In this document: positions 35,785-44,782 of the stretch, piece after piece
Position numbering within the stretch: position 1 is the first letter of the stretch
Layout: each line of letters starts with the position of its first letter
Source: Phocaeicola dorei
Lineage (GTDB): Bacteria; Bacteroidota; Bacteroidia; Bacteroidales; Bacteroidaceae
Assembly (NCBI RefSeq): GCF_013009555.1
Contig: NZ_CP046176.1
Coordinates: 5,425,501 to 5,489,500 of the forward strand
Reading direction: 5' to 3'
Length of the DNA: 64,000 bases
Made by a program: the position numbers and the translations under genes
Notes under the pieces: generated by a model
The model's database searches: none
The model's input: only the letters and a program-made list of their open reading frames with translations
Told to the model about the DNA's origin: nothing

Positions 35785-36198
35785 TTATTCCTCCTCTATC
35801 CTATGCTCCAACCGCTTCACCAACGCATTGATAAATTCTTCCGGCTTTACAGGAACCAATGACAATAAATTTTTCTTCTCATAATGTATCAATACATATT
35901 TCGAAGGCATAATTCCACCGAATCCGGAACTTCGTTTCAGCTCCACATCCGTAATGTCAGTCAAGGGAATGGTCTTCCCTTTATAAAAACGACCATAATA
36001 CACCACTAACTTTCCATCCGCAGTCAGCGTATAAGTAGAATGGATAATACGTTCAATAATAATGATCAGACCCAATGCTACTACCAATCCTATCATTGCC
36101 TTCATACACCAAAAAGCAAATACCATGACGGCTGTCAGCAGTATCAGGAGAAAATAAGTACCTCCTGCTATCTTCACATGAAAAATTCGATTCATCAT
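35785..36198 (-). CDS. Small membrane protein with bacterial PH-like domain
   Basis: 137 residues from ATG 36198. The in-frame ATG at 36249 is upstream of a probable -7 box TATCTTTC (36216-36223), so the shorter form is preferred. Two membrane helices (FLLILLTAVMVFAFWCM and IGLVVALGLIIII) precede a PH-like domain: YTLTADGKLVVYYGRF, IPLTDITDVELKRS, and PEEFINALVKRL. It starts the four-gene unit PH-like, PH-like, lpdA, dacB. No known function. Confidence 0.7.
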   Translation of the reverse strand: MMNRIFHVKIAGGTYFLLILLTAVMVFAFWCMKAMIGLVVALGLIIIIERIIHSTYTLTADGKLVVYYGRFYKGKTIPLTDITDVELKRSSGFGGIMPSKYVLIHYEKKNLLSLVPVKPEEFINALVKRLEHRIEEE

Positions 36199-36270
36199 CT
36201 TATTGTAATTTGCCCGAAAGATAATAAATTTATCGTTTATCGACCTCATTACGGCGCAGAATGAGAGAAT

Positions 36271-36831
36271 TTATCCTTTTTTTGTCCTCTTTACTGTACG
36301 TTTCATCTTCAAAGCATACAAATTTAATTCGATAGAAGATTCCGTTTCTGTTATATCACCCTCATCAGTCAGCAGTTCATTCAGCAGTTCTCCACTACGT
36401 TGTACCAGACTCTTCCTCTTTTCCTCATCATACTCGGTAGCCATGATATTTACATTCCGTACTAATGTCCTTAACTTAAAGAATGATTCGATAATGGCAA
36501 AAGTAGTTGCGGTAGCTCTCGGACTTCTTAAAATTGTAGCCAGCATATAAAGCCCTTTTTCGGTAAATGCTTTAGGTTCTACGGGAGAATGTTTCAAACT
36601 ACTGAACCGGTCGAAATTTTCGACCAGTTGCTGTTTTTCAGATACTTGCAACGAAAACATATAACCATTTGGGAATTTGTCCCGATTGTTTTTTACTGCT
36701 TCATTAATTCGTTTGGTTTCTACGCCATAAAGCTTAGCTACATCCCGGTCTATCAGTACTTTCTCACCCCTCAACTCAATTATAAGTTCTTTTACCTCAC
36801 TTTCGTGAATGATTTCTTTATTGTTTTCCAT
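36271..36831 (-). CDS. ORF6N-domain protein (phage-type DNA-binding regulator)
   Basis: 186 residues. The N-terminal ~90 residues are an ORF6N domain: LIIELRGEKVLIDRDVAKLYGVETKRINEAVKNN, then FPNGYMFSL and FTEKGLYMLATILRSPRA. Such domains occur in phage antirepressor-like and chromosomal proteins of Bacteroidetes. The C-terminal half is helical and ends in a basic tail (MKRTVKRTKKG) that could contact DNA. A -7-like TAACTTTC lies at 36853-36860. It is divergent from nadB and stands alone. Target and role are unknown. Confidence 0.8.
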   Translation of the reverse strand: MENNKEIIHESEVKELIIELRGEKVLIDRDVAKLYGVETKRINEAVKNNRDKFPNGYMFSLQVSEKQQLVENFDRFSSLKHSPVEPKAFTEKGLYMLATILRSPRATATTFAIIESFFKLRTLVRNVNIMATEYDEEKRKSLVQRSGELLNELLTDEGDITETESSIELNLYALKMKRTVKRTKKG

Positions 36832-36958
36832 CCTATTCTATTTAAAAATGCAGAAAGTTACACTTTTAATTTCATACTTGCATTATCTATTTCGTTTATT
36901 CTTCACGAAAAAAATAGTAAAAACAAGAGTAAAAGGTACAATGAATAAAGGTTTTTCG

Positions 36959-36966
36959 TAGCTTTG
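36959..36966 (+). promoter_or_regulatory. -7 promoter element of nadB
   Basis: TAGCTTTG, a full match to TAnnTTTG, 20 bp before the nadB ATG at 36987. Confidence 0.6.
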
Positions 36967-36986
36967 CACCCATAAAGCATATTATC

Positions 36987-38567
36987 ATGGTTAAAAAATT
37001 CGATTTCCTTGTTATCGGCTCAGGACTTGCCGGAATGAGCTTCGCACTGAAAGTAGCTCACAAAGGTAAAGTCGCCCTGATTTGTAAAGCAGGACTGGAA
37101 GAAGCCAATACCTATTTTGCTCAGGGAGGTATAGCATCTGTTACCAACTTGAAAGTAGACAATTTCGAGAAACACATTGAAGACACGATGATTGCCGGCG
37201 ATTGGATCAGTGACCGCGCGGCTGTAGAAAAAGTAGTGCGAGAAGCACCTGCACAAATCCAGGAACTGATAAAATGGGGAGTGGATTTTGATAAAAAAGA
37301 AGATGGAGAATTCGACCTCCACAAAGAAGGAGGACATTCCGAGTTCCGCATCCTGCACCACAAAGACAATACAGGAGCTGAAATACAAACTAGCCTGATA
37401 GAAGCGGTAAAAGCCCATCCCAATATTACCATATTTACAGATCACTATGCGGTAGAAATCATTACCCAGCATCATTTGGGAATTATCGTCACCCGCCATA
37501 CACCAGGCATCAAATGTTTCGGTGCTTACGTATTGAATGAGAAAACAGGAGAAGTGGATACGTTCCTGTCCAAAGTAACTGTAATGGCAACAGGCGGATG
37601 CGAAGCGGTATACCGCAATACAACCAATCCACTGGTAGCTACGGGAGACGGCATTGCTATGGTGTACCGTGCCAAAGGAGCAGTAAAGGACATGGAATTT
37701 ATACAATTCCATCCCACCGCCCTTTTCCATCCGGGAGACCGTCCCAGTTTCCTCATCACCGAAGCCATGCGCGGTTACGGTGCTGTCTTAAAGAATCAAA
37801 GTGGCGAAGAATTCATGCAAAAATATGATCCACGCCTGTCATTGGCTCCACGTGATATCGTAGCACGTGCCATTGATAACGAAATGAAGCAGCGTGGTGA
37901 AGATCATGTATATCTGGATGTAACTCATAAGGATCCGGAAGAAACAAAAAAACATTTCCCCAATATTTATAAAAAATGCCTCAGCCTGGGCATTGATATT
38001 ACTAAGGACTATATTCCTGTAGCTCCGGCTGCTCATTATCTGTGCGGAGGTATCAAAGTCGATCTGGACGGACAGAGCAGCATCAACCGTTTGTATGCCA
38101 TCGGCGAATGTTCATGTACCGGTCTGCACGGAGGTAACCGTCTGGCTTCCAATTCGCTGATAGAAGCTGTGGTCTATGCGGACGCGGCAGCCAAACATGC
38201 ACTAAATGTACTCGACCGATATGACTTTAATGAGGATATCCCCGAATGGAACGATGAAGGAACCATGAACAATGAAGAACGGGTACTGATAACCCAAAGC
38301 ATGAAAGAGGTGAACCAAATTATGGAAGCTTATGTAGGTATTGTACGCAGTAATACGCGATTAATCCGTGCTTGGAACCGATTGGATATTTTATATGAAG
38401 AAACCGAGCGTCTTTTCAAACGTTGTAAGGCTTCACGCGAGCTTTGCGAACTGCGTAACATGATTAACATCGGGTATTTGATCACCCGTCAGGCAATGGA
38501 ACGGAAAGAGAGTCGCGGACTGCATTATACGATTGACTATCCACATGCCGCTGAAGAAAAAAAGTAA
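36987..38567 (+). CDS. nadB: L-aspartate oxidase
   Basis: 526 residues, full length. A cytosolic flavoenzyme that oxidises L-aspartate to iminoaspartate for NAD synthesis. The FAD-binding VIGSGLAGMSFALKVA (~10-25) is followed by NTYFAQGGIASV, the catalytic RxxxR-type region PGDRPSFLITEAMRGYGAVL, and the flavin-binding CTGLHGGNRLASNSLIEA (~370-387), which also distinguishes it from fumarate reductase. nadA and nadC are not in the window. An AT-rich hairpin, AAGTAAAAAA..TTTTTTTACTT (38562-38584), overlaps the stop and may terminate it. Confidence 0.95.
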   Translation: MVKKFDFLVIGSGLAGMSFALKVAHKGKVALICKAGLEEANTYFAQGGIASVTNLKVDNFEKHIEDTMIAGDWISDRAAVEKVVREAPAQIQELIKWGVDFDKKEDGEFDLHKEGGHSEFRILHHKDNTGAEIQTSLIEAVKAHPNITIFTDHYAVEIITQHHLGIIVTRHTPGIKCFGAYVLNEKTGEVDTFLSKVTVMATGGCEAVYRNTTNPLVATGDGIAMVYRAKGAVKDMEFIQFHPTALFHPGDRPSFLITEAMRGYGAVLKNQSGEEFMQKYDPRLSLAPRDIVARAIDNEMKQRGEDHVYLDVTHKDPEETKKHFPNIYKKCLSLGIDITKDYIPVAPAAHYLCGGIKVDLDGQSSINRLYAIGECSCTGLHGGNRLASNSLIEAVVYADAAAKHALNVLDRYDFNEDIPEWNDEGTMNNEERVLITQSMKEVNQIMEAYVGIVRSNTRLIRAWNRLDILYEETERLFKRCKASRELCELRNMINIGYLITRQAMERKESRGLHYTIDYPHAAEEKK

Positions 38568-38613
38568 AAAATATTTTTTTACTTCAAATAGAACTGATTA
38601 TTTTTATAACTCC

Positions 38614-38681
38614 CGTTAGCAGAATTACTTTTTCTTGTTGACCATTATTGCACTACGAAAATTAAATCAATTCTGCTAACG
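38614..38681. repeat. 13-bp inverted repeat between nadB and the DUF1593 gene
   Basis: CGTTAGCAGAATT (38614-38626) and AATTCTGCTAACG (38669-38681) are perfect inverted repeats 42 bp apart. GATTATTTTT flanks the structure at 38596-38605 and again at 38683-38692, and TATTTTTG (38686-38693) resembles a -7 box pointing right, where no + strand gene follows. It could be a small mobile or invertible element, or simply a distal terminator. Confidence 0.35.
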
Positions 38682-38758
38682 AGATTATTTTTGTCCCATT
38701 CGTATAAACATGAACTAAAAACAGCAGGAACAATGACGGAATCATCTATCCGTAATAA

Positions 38759-40129
38759 TTATTTTTCCTCAAGCGGATTAATATTCAGAATGATTCTCTT
38801 ATAAGATTTTAGATTGGGAATTCCATTATCTGTAAGTTCAAGTATCAAATGTAACTGTTTGCCCGGATTATCCGGTACAATTATCTCCGCCCTCTTCTCA
38901 TCGGCGTGCTTTATAGCCACCTTTGTTTGCACACTGCCTGCTTCCCGATATTGCCACCATTGGTAAGACAATGAATTTTTATCAGGGTCAAATGAAGAAG
39001 AGGCATCCAGTATTATTTTTTCTCCCGGCCGGACTGTGCGTACACTTTCTCCCAATATCCGGGCAACAGGTTGATGATTTGCCTTTGAATATTCATCAGC
39101 CACGCACCAGTCGGCACGAGCCGCCCAGTCATTTTGTATAGCAGGCAACCAACGCTGGAAAGTATAATGCGAATCCGGCACACCGTTTTTCAAATCATTC
39201 CCATCTTGCATGTGATTGCCATTTTTATACTCCGGGCGTCCTCCCCATCCTCCTAATGTATAGTCTGTATGCTGTTCAAGTCCATTACGTATAAGAGGCA
39301 TAAAAGAAGGAGTATCCCCCTCACTGGTATATTCCTGAGGATAGGCGGCACAAAGTGGTCCGTGCCCATTCTTAATATGGTCAGCCAACCAAGGTTTATC
39401 CATGATTTGTTGCAACTCTTTTGAATTTTTACTAAGTCTGTTCTTAAAATAATAATCCACACTCATGTAATCCCATACATATCTCCATCCTCCATCATGA
39501 TCCGGCGCGCCCGATTCATAAATAATGATTTCAGGAAGATTCTGTTCTATCCATTTTCCACCGCCGTCCTGATACCAAATACAATATAATCTGGCTTTTG
39601 ATACCGCTTTTGCCCATTCTGCAGCAGAATATTTCTGCTTGATCTGCCATAAGGCATTGGCCTGGGTGTTGGCTCCACCCCATGCTAAAATATGAACAGG
39701 CCTCGGATCAGAATCAAGCAATGTCCTTATGATGAGCTGTGCCCCCTCGCTATCAGACAGTAAAGGAGGCAATTTATGCAAGTCCTCTCTGTTCTCATTA
39801 CCAACCGCCAAGACACTTAGCAGATATTCAGCATCGGGATAATCGGGATTATGTTTCCTCAAATTAGGCAGACATTCCGCATATTTGGCAATTTGTGATT
39901 CGATCCATTTATCTTTACTATGTCCGTCTTTCTGTACCCCATTGACTTGAACAATGCCTGCGACATCATAATCAGAAGAATACATAAGAAAACGAATCAT
40001 AGAACTTTGATCGTCAATCTCACCATCCGTAGTGACAATAACCCGGGGCTTCTCCTGCTGTCGGGCAACAGCAGATAACATTGACACAAACAAAAAAACA
40101 ATACAGCATAAAACAGGGGTCATTTTCAT
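38759..40129 (-). CDS. DUF1593 nucleoside-hydrolase-like secreted protein
   Basis: 456 residues from ATG 40129, which gives a proper signal peptide (VLCCIVFLFVSMLSAVA-RQQ); the longer frame is rejected. PRVIVTTDGEIDDQSSMIRFLMYSSD is the aspartate cluster of the nucleoside-hydrolase fold, and HILAWGGANTQANAL and APDHDGGWRY are typical of DUF1593. The C-terminal ~90 residues form a PKD/Ig-like beta domain (IILDASSSFDPDKNSLSYQWWQY). DUF1593 proteins occur widely in plant-glycan loci, but their substrate is unknown to me. It begins 16 bp after the PL10-CE8 gene and is cotranscribed with it. Confidence 0.8.
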   Translation of the reverse strand: MKMTPVLCCIVFLFVSMLSAVARQQEKPRVIVTTDGEIDDQSSMIRFLMYSSDYDVAGIVQVNGVQKDGHSKDKWIESQIAKYAECLPNLRKHNPDYPDAEYLLSVLAVGNENREDLHKLPPLLSDSEGAQLIIRTLLDSDPRPVHILAWGGANTQANALWQIKQKYSAAEWAKAVSKARLYCIWYQDGGGKWIEQNLPEIIIYESGAPDHDGGWRYVWDYMSVDYYFKNRLSKNSKELQQIMDKPWLADHIKNGHGPLCAAYPQEYTSEGDTPSFMPLIRNGLEQHTDYTLGGWGGRPEYKNGNHMQDGNDLKNGVPDSHYTFQRWLPAIQNDWAARADWCVADEYSKANHQPVARILGESVRTVRPGEKIILDASSSFDPDKNSLSYQWWQYREAGSVQTKVAIKHADEKRAEIIVPDNPGKQLHLILELTDNGIPNLKSYKRIILNINPLEEK

Positions 40130-40145
40130 ATTACAAACTGTTAAA

Positions 40146-42287
40146 TTAGTAGGCCAACACATTCCAAAGATCTCTGATACGTTGTTCGGGGTCCCATTTG
40201 CCATTGAATGTCCACTTGGCGGTAACGCCATAAAACTCCGGAGCATTCTCCGCCTCCTTCAAATTATCGTTTAACCAGCCACTATGCCCTCCTTCACGGG
40301 TACAACCATAATAATAGGTACGTAGCCCCCACGGACAGGGATCAAGCACTTTATCCGAATAAGCATAATGAATATTCCCGTCAAGCACATTCTTCGACAT
40401 TTTACATTTGATGAGATAAAATTGGGAATCATGATGATAGCGTCCTAAAAGTGTCGGTGTCTCAGCATCAAATGAAGAATTGGTAATAACCAGTTTCTTG
40501 TTCTTGTCACCTCGTCCGTCATGCCAAATCATGGCACGGCTATCACCATAAAAATGGCAGCGTGTGGCATAGCACCATCCGCGAGGACAAAGAAAATCCA
40601 CACCCGGACAACGAAGATAGAGATCGGCATGATAATACATACCATTGCTTCCGGGCGCCCACAAGGAAAGGGCATCGTTTCCATCGGCCCATACATTACT
40701 GTTGATGATGATGGTACGAGTGGCACGTCCAAAAATCGCCATCTGATGGATGGTCGTATTTTCAACGGCAGTTCCGTAATTGTTGTAAACAGTCAGTCCG
40801 CTAATAACACAATCATCCGCACCTTCCTGCAACACAATGACACCATTGCCTACCGGACGTCCATGATATTCCGTGATGGCACGTGTCTGGGCTGTTTCAG
40901 CCAAGACAATCCGCGTACTGTCACGGTTTTCCCCCACCAAAACAATATTAGGCCTGTCAATAATCACTTTTTGATGATACGTTCCGTTCAGCAATAAGAT
41001 TTTAAAAGGTTCTGTCGGAATTTCCGGAGCCTTTTCAATAGCTGCCTGAATACTCTCTCCCGGCTTTACCACCACATCAAAAGCCGTACGCTCTACCATG
41101 GGACGACGATACATTTCAATAAGCCCGTTTTCATTCGCTCCTTTGGTTGCCAGACTGATTGCCACCTTATGCTTCGGATCATATTTGTCCGCCCATGCAT
41201 TGTATATGGCAAAAAGCTCAGCCGGTCTGCTATTGTACCAACTATATCCGTTACGACGTTCTGTTCCTATTTCTTCCAAATGGCGACGTGGCAGCCCATC
41301 ACGGTCACATACATACGGTTCACAATATTTCAAATCATAATAACGCGCCCAAATAGGCTTGGCTTGAGGATCTTCCACAAGACGAGTATCCCGCTCACCA
41401 TTTGCCAGCACGATACGCTCGCATTTCAAACCGGTAAGTTTATACCTGTCAAACCATTTCATGGCTCCGTGAACCGCCCGCTTCACGCGTGCGTCGGGTG
41501 CAGGTAATTCCATGAGCAGACGCACAATTCCGGCACTCTCCGCCGAACAATAAGACGGCAACTCATACGCACGTGCCGGTGCAGGCTTCAATGTTTCCCT
41601 ATCATTCTGCTGACACCACACTGAAGGTTCTCCATCCTTTATAATTTGTGTAGCCAGTATACACTCTATTCCTTTATTAAAGGCTTTTCCCAAACGTACA
41701 CACAAAGCCTTGTCTATCAAATCATCCTCATAAGGCGCTTTGTGATTCATCATATCACGTATCATATTCAATGTATTGACAATGGCATCGTCATTAAAAG
41801 TAATATGTACCTGATAACCACGCGGACCGGGCCAGAATTGCGGCCATCCTCCGTTTTCGTATTGACCACTCAGCAAATATTCCACTCCCTGAAGGAAAGC
41901 ATCCCGATAACGTATATCCTTAGTCTGCCTATAAAGACGGGCTAAAAAAATCATCTGGGCAGTTGTGGCATTATTATCTATCGTAGAATCATCACGACGT
42001 GATTTATCCTTTATCACTTTAGCCAGCTCTTTATCATTCATGCGGCGGGCCATATCTATATTCTTCGGCCAACCGCCCGTACAGCGTTGAAAAGCCAATA
42101 CATTTTCAGCAATCCGCCGAGCTTCATCTGTCAGAAAGAAAGAATCCTGCTCCATACGTGCTATTTGTTTCCATTCCTTAGGATACGACTCATTATCCTT
42201 TTTATGAGCTCTTTGCTGCGCAAAGGAGCCGGTTGCCATGGCAAAAGCCATAAAGCCAATAAACACTTTTTTGAATGTATTTTTCAT
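40146..42287 (-). CDS. Pectate lyase (PL10) - pectin esterase-like (CE8) fusion
   Basis: 713 residues from ATG 42287, which starts a clean signal peptide (MAFAMATGSFA-QQR). Residues ~25-350 form a PL10-type (alpha/alpha) pectate lyase: CTGGWPKNIDM, STIDNNATTAQM, NGGWPQFWP, and the conserved AYELPSYCSAESAGIVRLLM region. Residues ~375-713 form a right-handed beta-helix like CE8 pectin methylesterase (GTYHQKVIID, then GVDFLCPRGWCY and LLGRYHHDSQF). In the canonical esterase the motif is DFIFG and LGRxW, so the esterase half is divergent. Together they would de-esterify and cut homogalacturonan. A -7 box TAATTTTG (42320-42327) precedes it. Confidence 0.82.
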   Translation of the reverse strand: MKNTFKKVFIGFMAFAMATGSFAQQRAHKKDNESYPKEWKQIARMEQDSFFLTDEARRIAENVLAFQRCTGGWPKNIDMARRMNDKELAKVIKDKSRRDDSTIDNNATTAQMIFLARLYRQTKDIRYRDAFLQGVEYLLSGQYENGGWPQFWPGPRGYQVHITFNDDAIVNTLNMIRDMMNHKAPYEDDLIDKALCVRLGKAFNKGIECILATQIIKDGEPSVWCQQNDRETLKPAPARAYELPSYCSAESAGIVRLLMELPAPDARVKRAVHGAMKWFDRYKLTGLKCERIVLANGERDTRLVEDPQAKPIWARYYDLKYCEPYVCDRDGLPRRHLEEIGTERRNGYSWYNSRPAELFAIYNAWADKYDPKHKVAISLATKGANENGLIEMYRRPMVERTAFDVVVKPGESIQAAIEKAPEIPTEPFKILLLNGTYHQKVIIDRPNIVLVGENRDSTRIVLAETAQTRAITEYHGRPVGNGVIVLQEGADDCVISGLTVYNNYGTAVENTTIHQMAIFGRATRTIIINSNVWADGNDALSLWAPGSNGMYYHADLYLRCPGVDFLCPRGWCYATRCHFYGDSRAMIWHDGRGDKNKKLVITNSSFDAETPTLLGRYHHDSQFYLIKCKMSKNVLDGNIHYAYSDKVLDPCPWGLRTYYYGCTREGGHSGWLNDNLKEAENAPEFYGVTAKWTFNGKWDPEQRIRDLWNVLAY

Positions 42288-42441
42288 TATTCCTATATGT
42301 TTTGATAAAAACCAGCAAACAAAATTATGCGTTTTCCGATCTGAATACAGAGAATATTTGGTCTTTTTCAGGCAGATTTTGCACAGACACTGCTCAACCG
42401 ACATAATTTCCATCAATGAAAACACGGAATTACATAAAAAA

Positions 42442-42474
42442 GCAGTGCTATGGACTTGTCCTCCATAACACTGC
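42442..42474 (-). terminator. Strong terminator after the S9 peptidase gene
   Basis: GCAGTG.TATGGA (minus strand from 42474) pairs with TCCATA.CACTGC down to 42442, 13-bp arms with one G-T/C-A type mismatch, followed by TTTTTT on the minus strand. It ends the GH97-GH43-GH127-S9 transcript. Confidence 0.85.
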
Positions 42475-42527
42475 CACCTATATTTATTATAACTGACAAA
42501 CTCCTACAGCTACAAACCTCACTCCTC

Positions 42528-44771
42528 CTATTTTATCTCATCCCACTTCGGTGGATTCACCTGCATCAAATGGCGGACAAAGAAATCATACCGCTTATGT
42601 TCGCCAAAAGCTTCCCCCATTGTATGATGTGCTCCGGGAATCACGACCAATTCAAAATCTTTATTCGCCTTAATCAATGCATTGACCACCTGCATAGTAG
42701 AGGCAGGATCTACATTATCATCCAACTCACCTACCACTAACATCAAAGGACGGCTCAACAGATGTGCATTTTCCACATTAGATCCTTCTTTATATTGATC
42801 TCCTACCGGATAGCCCAACCAAAGTTCATTCCACCAAATCTTATCCATACGGTTATCATGACAACCACAAGCTGAATAAGCCGCTTTATAGAAATCAGGA
42901 TAAAGCAAAACTGCATTTGTAGATTCCTGACCACCGGCAGAACAACCGTAAATACCTACCCTGTCCACATCCATATAAGGATATTTCCGTGCAGCCGCCT
43001 TCATCCAAGCAATATGGTCCGGCAAACCGGCATCTTTCAAATTCTTATAACATACATTCTCAAAAGCACGCGAACGGAAAGAAGTTCCCATTCCATCGAC
43101 CATTACGACGATAAAACCAAGTTCGGCCAAGGAAGTCATATTCCAGTCATAAGGACGGAAAGTCTTCGGAACATACTGGTCTCCGGGACCTTGATAAATG
43201 TATTCAATAACCGGATATTTCTTGTTCGGATCAAAGTTAGTGGGCCGGGCAATCAATCCCCACATATCCGTCTTGCCGTCCCGCCCTTTGGCAACAAATA
43301 CCTCCGGAGCGTTCCAACCTTCAGCCTCCAAGCGAGTGATATCAGCTGTTTCCAACGGCATCATCACTTTACCATCCCTGGCACTACGTAACACAGCTAC
43401 AGGAGCCTTATTCACCATAGAATAAACATCTACCAAATACTTCATATCTTCCGAAAACCAGGCACGGTGCATCCCTTCTTCGGGAGTAAGACAGGTAAGA
43501 CCTTTGCCATCAAAACCAATGCGGTAATAACGGATGAGATAGGGGTCCTCACCGGCTTCCATACCATTTGCCGAGAAATAGATCTGACGGTTATCCTCAT
43601 CTACCCGAAGCACTTCGCGTACATACCATTCTCCTTTAGTAATTTGATAATCGGGCTGTGCGGTAATACGGTTGTACATATAAAGATGATTCCAATTGTC
43701 ACGCTCACTCATCCATATCATCTGCTTGCCGTCTTTTAAGTCATGACGGAAATGACGGGTATAATTCACATATTTATCGCTGGTTTCTTCTACCAACGGA
43801 CGCACTTTTCCCGTTTCGGCAGAAAGTTCAAGCACTCTGTACACCTGATGTCCGCGCTGGTTATATTCAAAAGTCACGGCACGGCTGTCGGGATTCCATT
43901 CGGGACCATATACTTCATATTGTCGGTCGAACAATTCAGTAGAAGGAATAATGCTTCGTCCGCTTTCCACTTCATAGATGCAGGGCACTTTAAAAGGAAG
44001 TTCGTCTCCCGGCTTCGCATACTCCTGTTTGTGAAGCTTGGGCTGAAGCTGATCAGCCGGAGAAGATTCCACATAATAAACATAGCGCTTTTCCACCGGA
44101 CGGATCTTGCAGGAAGCCACCTTCTTACTGTCCGGTGACCAGCGGATGTAGGCTGAATAATAATTACCCAGTGTCCCGTCCAAGCTCAGTTGCTTTTCTT
44201 TTCCGGTAGCCACCTCCTTTACATAGATATTCTGATTTTTAATAAATGCTATCCATTTACCATCAGGAGACGGAACCGGCGATGCTGTCTTCTCATCATC
44301 CACCTCCATCCAATGCTTTTGCTTGGGAGGGAGAGGAAGCGCCCCTTCATTGACCAGCTGATTTTTCCGGGATGCATACATCCAACGTTGATTATTAAAC
44401 ACAAAGTGTAGCGTATCCAATCCCTTACTGACCGACAAATGCCCCAATGCAAGAGCTTCCGGCTTGACCTCTTTTCCGGATGCAGCACCCAGCGCCTTTG
44501 CCAGACGATGAGAATCAAACAATTCTTTTCTAGCTTTTTTATCTGCATCTACAGATACATACAGGCGTCCGTCCGGAGTATTCCGCACATACCAAAACTG
44601 ATGAGTACCCTCTATCCATTGCGGATTGACATTGGAATAGAAAACTTTATCCGCACTGAACTTCTCTTTCAATGCATAAGCACGCCGATAATCATCAGCC
44701 GTACCTTGAGCGATAGCCATGCCCCCACTAAGGAACATGGCTACCAGCCAACCTAACTTACCAACCTTCAT
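42528..44771 (-). CDS. S9-family (DPP-IV-like) peptidase within the glycan locus
   Basis: 747 residues with a signal peptide (GGMAIA-QGT). The N-terminal beta-propeller (SPDGKWIAFIKNQNIYV, WSPDSKKVASCKI) and C-terminal alpha/beta hydrolase match prolyl oligopeptidase family S9. The nucleophile elbow is GCSAGG (Ser611) instead of the usual GWSYGG; Asp684/685 in GELDDNVDP and His715/716 in GAHHTMGE complete the triad. A secreted dipeptidyl or Xaa-Pro peptidase is expected, but the unusual elbow leaves room for an esterase role. It is last gene of the GH97-GH43-GH127 operon, 11 bp after GH127, so peptide cleavage is apparently part of this locus. Confidence 0.82.
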   Translation of the reverse strand: MKVGKLGWLVAMFLSGGMAIAQGTADDYRRAYALKEKFSADKVFYSNVNPQWIEGTHQFWYVRNTPDGRLYVSVDADKKARKELFDSHRLAKALGAASGKEVKPEALALGHLSVSKGLDTLHFVFNNQRWMYASRKNQLVNEGALPLPPKQKHWMEVDDEKTASPVPSPDGKWIAFIKNQNIYVKEVATGKEKQLSLDGTLGNYYSAYIRWSPDSKKVASCKIRPVEKRYVYYVESSPADQLQPKLHKQEYAKPGDELPFKVPCIYEVESGRSIIPSTELFDRQYEVYGPEWNPDSRAVTFEYNQRGHQVYRVLELSAETGKVRPLVEETSDKYVNYTRHFRHDLKDGKQMIWMSERDNWNHLYMYNRITAQPDYQITKGEWYVREVLRVDEDNRQIYFSANGMEAGEDPYLIRYYRIGFDGKGLTCLTPEEGMHRAWFSEDMKYLVDVYSMVNKAPVAVLRSARDGKVMMPLETADITRLEAEGWNAPEVFVAKGRDGKTDMWGLIARPTNFDPNKKYPVIEYIYQGPGDQYVPKTFRPYDWNMTSLAELGFIVVMVDGMGTSFRSRAFENVCYKNLKDAGLPDHIAWMKAAARKYPYMDVDRVGIYGCSAGGQESTNAVLLYPDFYKAAYSACGCHDNRMDKIWWNELWLGYPVGDQYKEGSNVENAHLLSRPLMLVVGELDDNVDPASTMQVVNALIKANKDFELVVIPGAHHTMGEAFGEHKRYDFFVRHLMQVNPPKWDEIK

Positions 44772-44782
44772 TTTGAATTATT

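Noticed and set aside
40130..40246. Upstream extension of the DUF1593 gene
   Set aside because: The extension overlaps the end of the PL10-CE8 gene and hides the signal peptide that begins at ATG 40129. The extension of PL10-CE8 to 42425 was rejected for the same reason (it runs past the -7 box at 42320).
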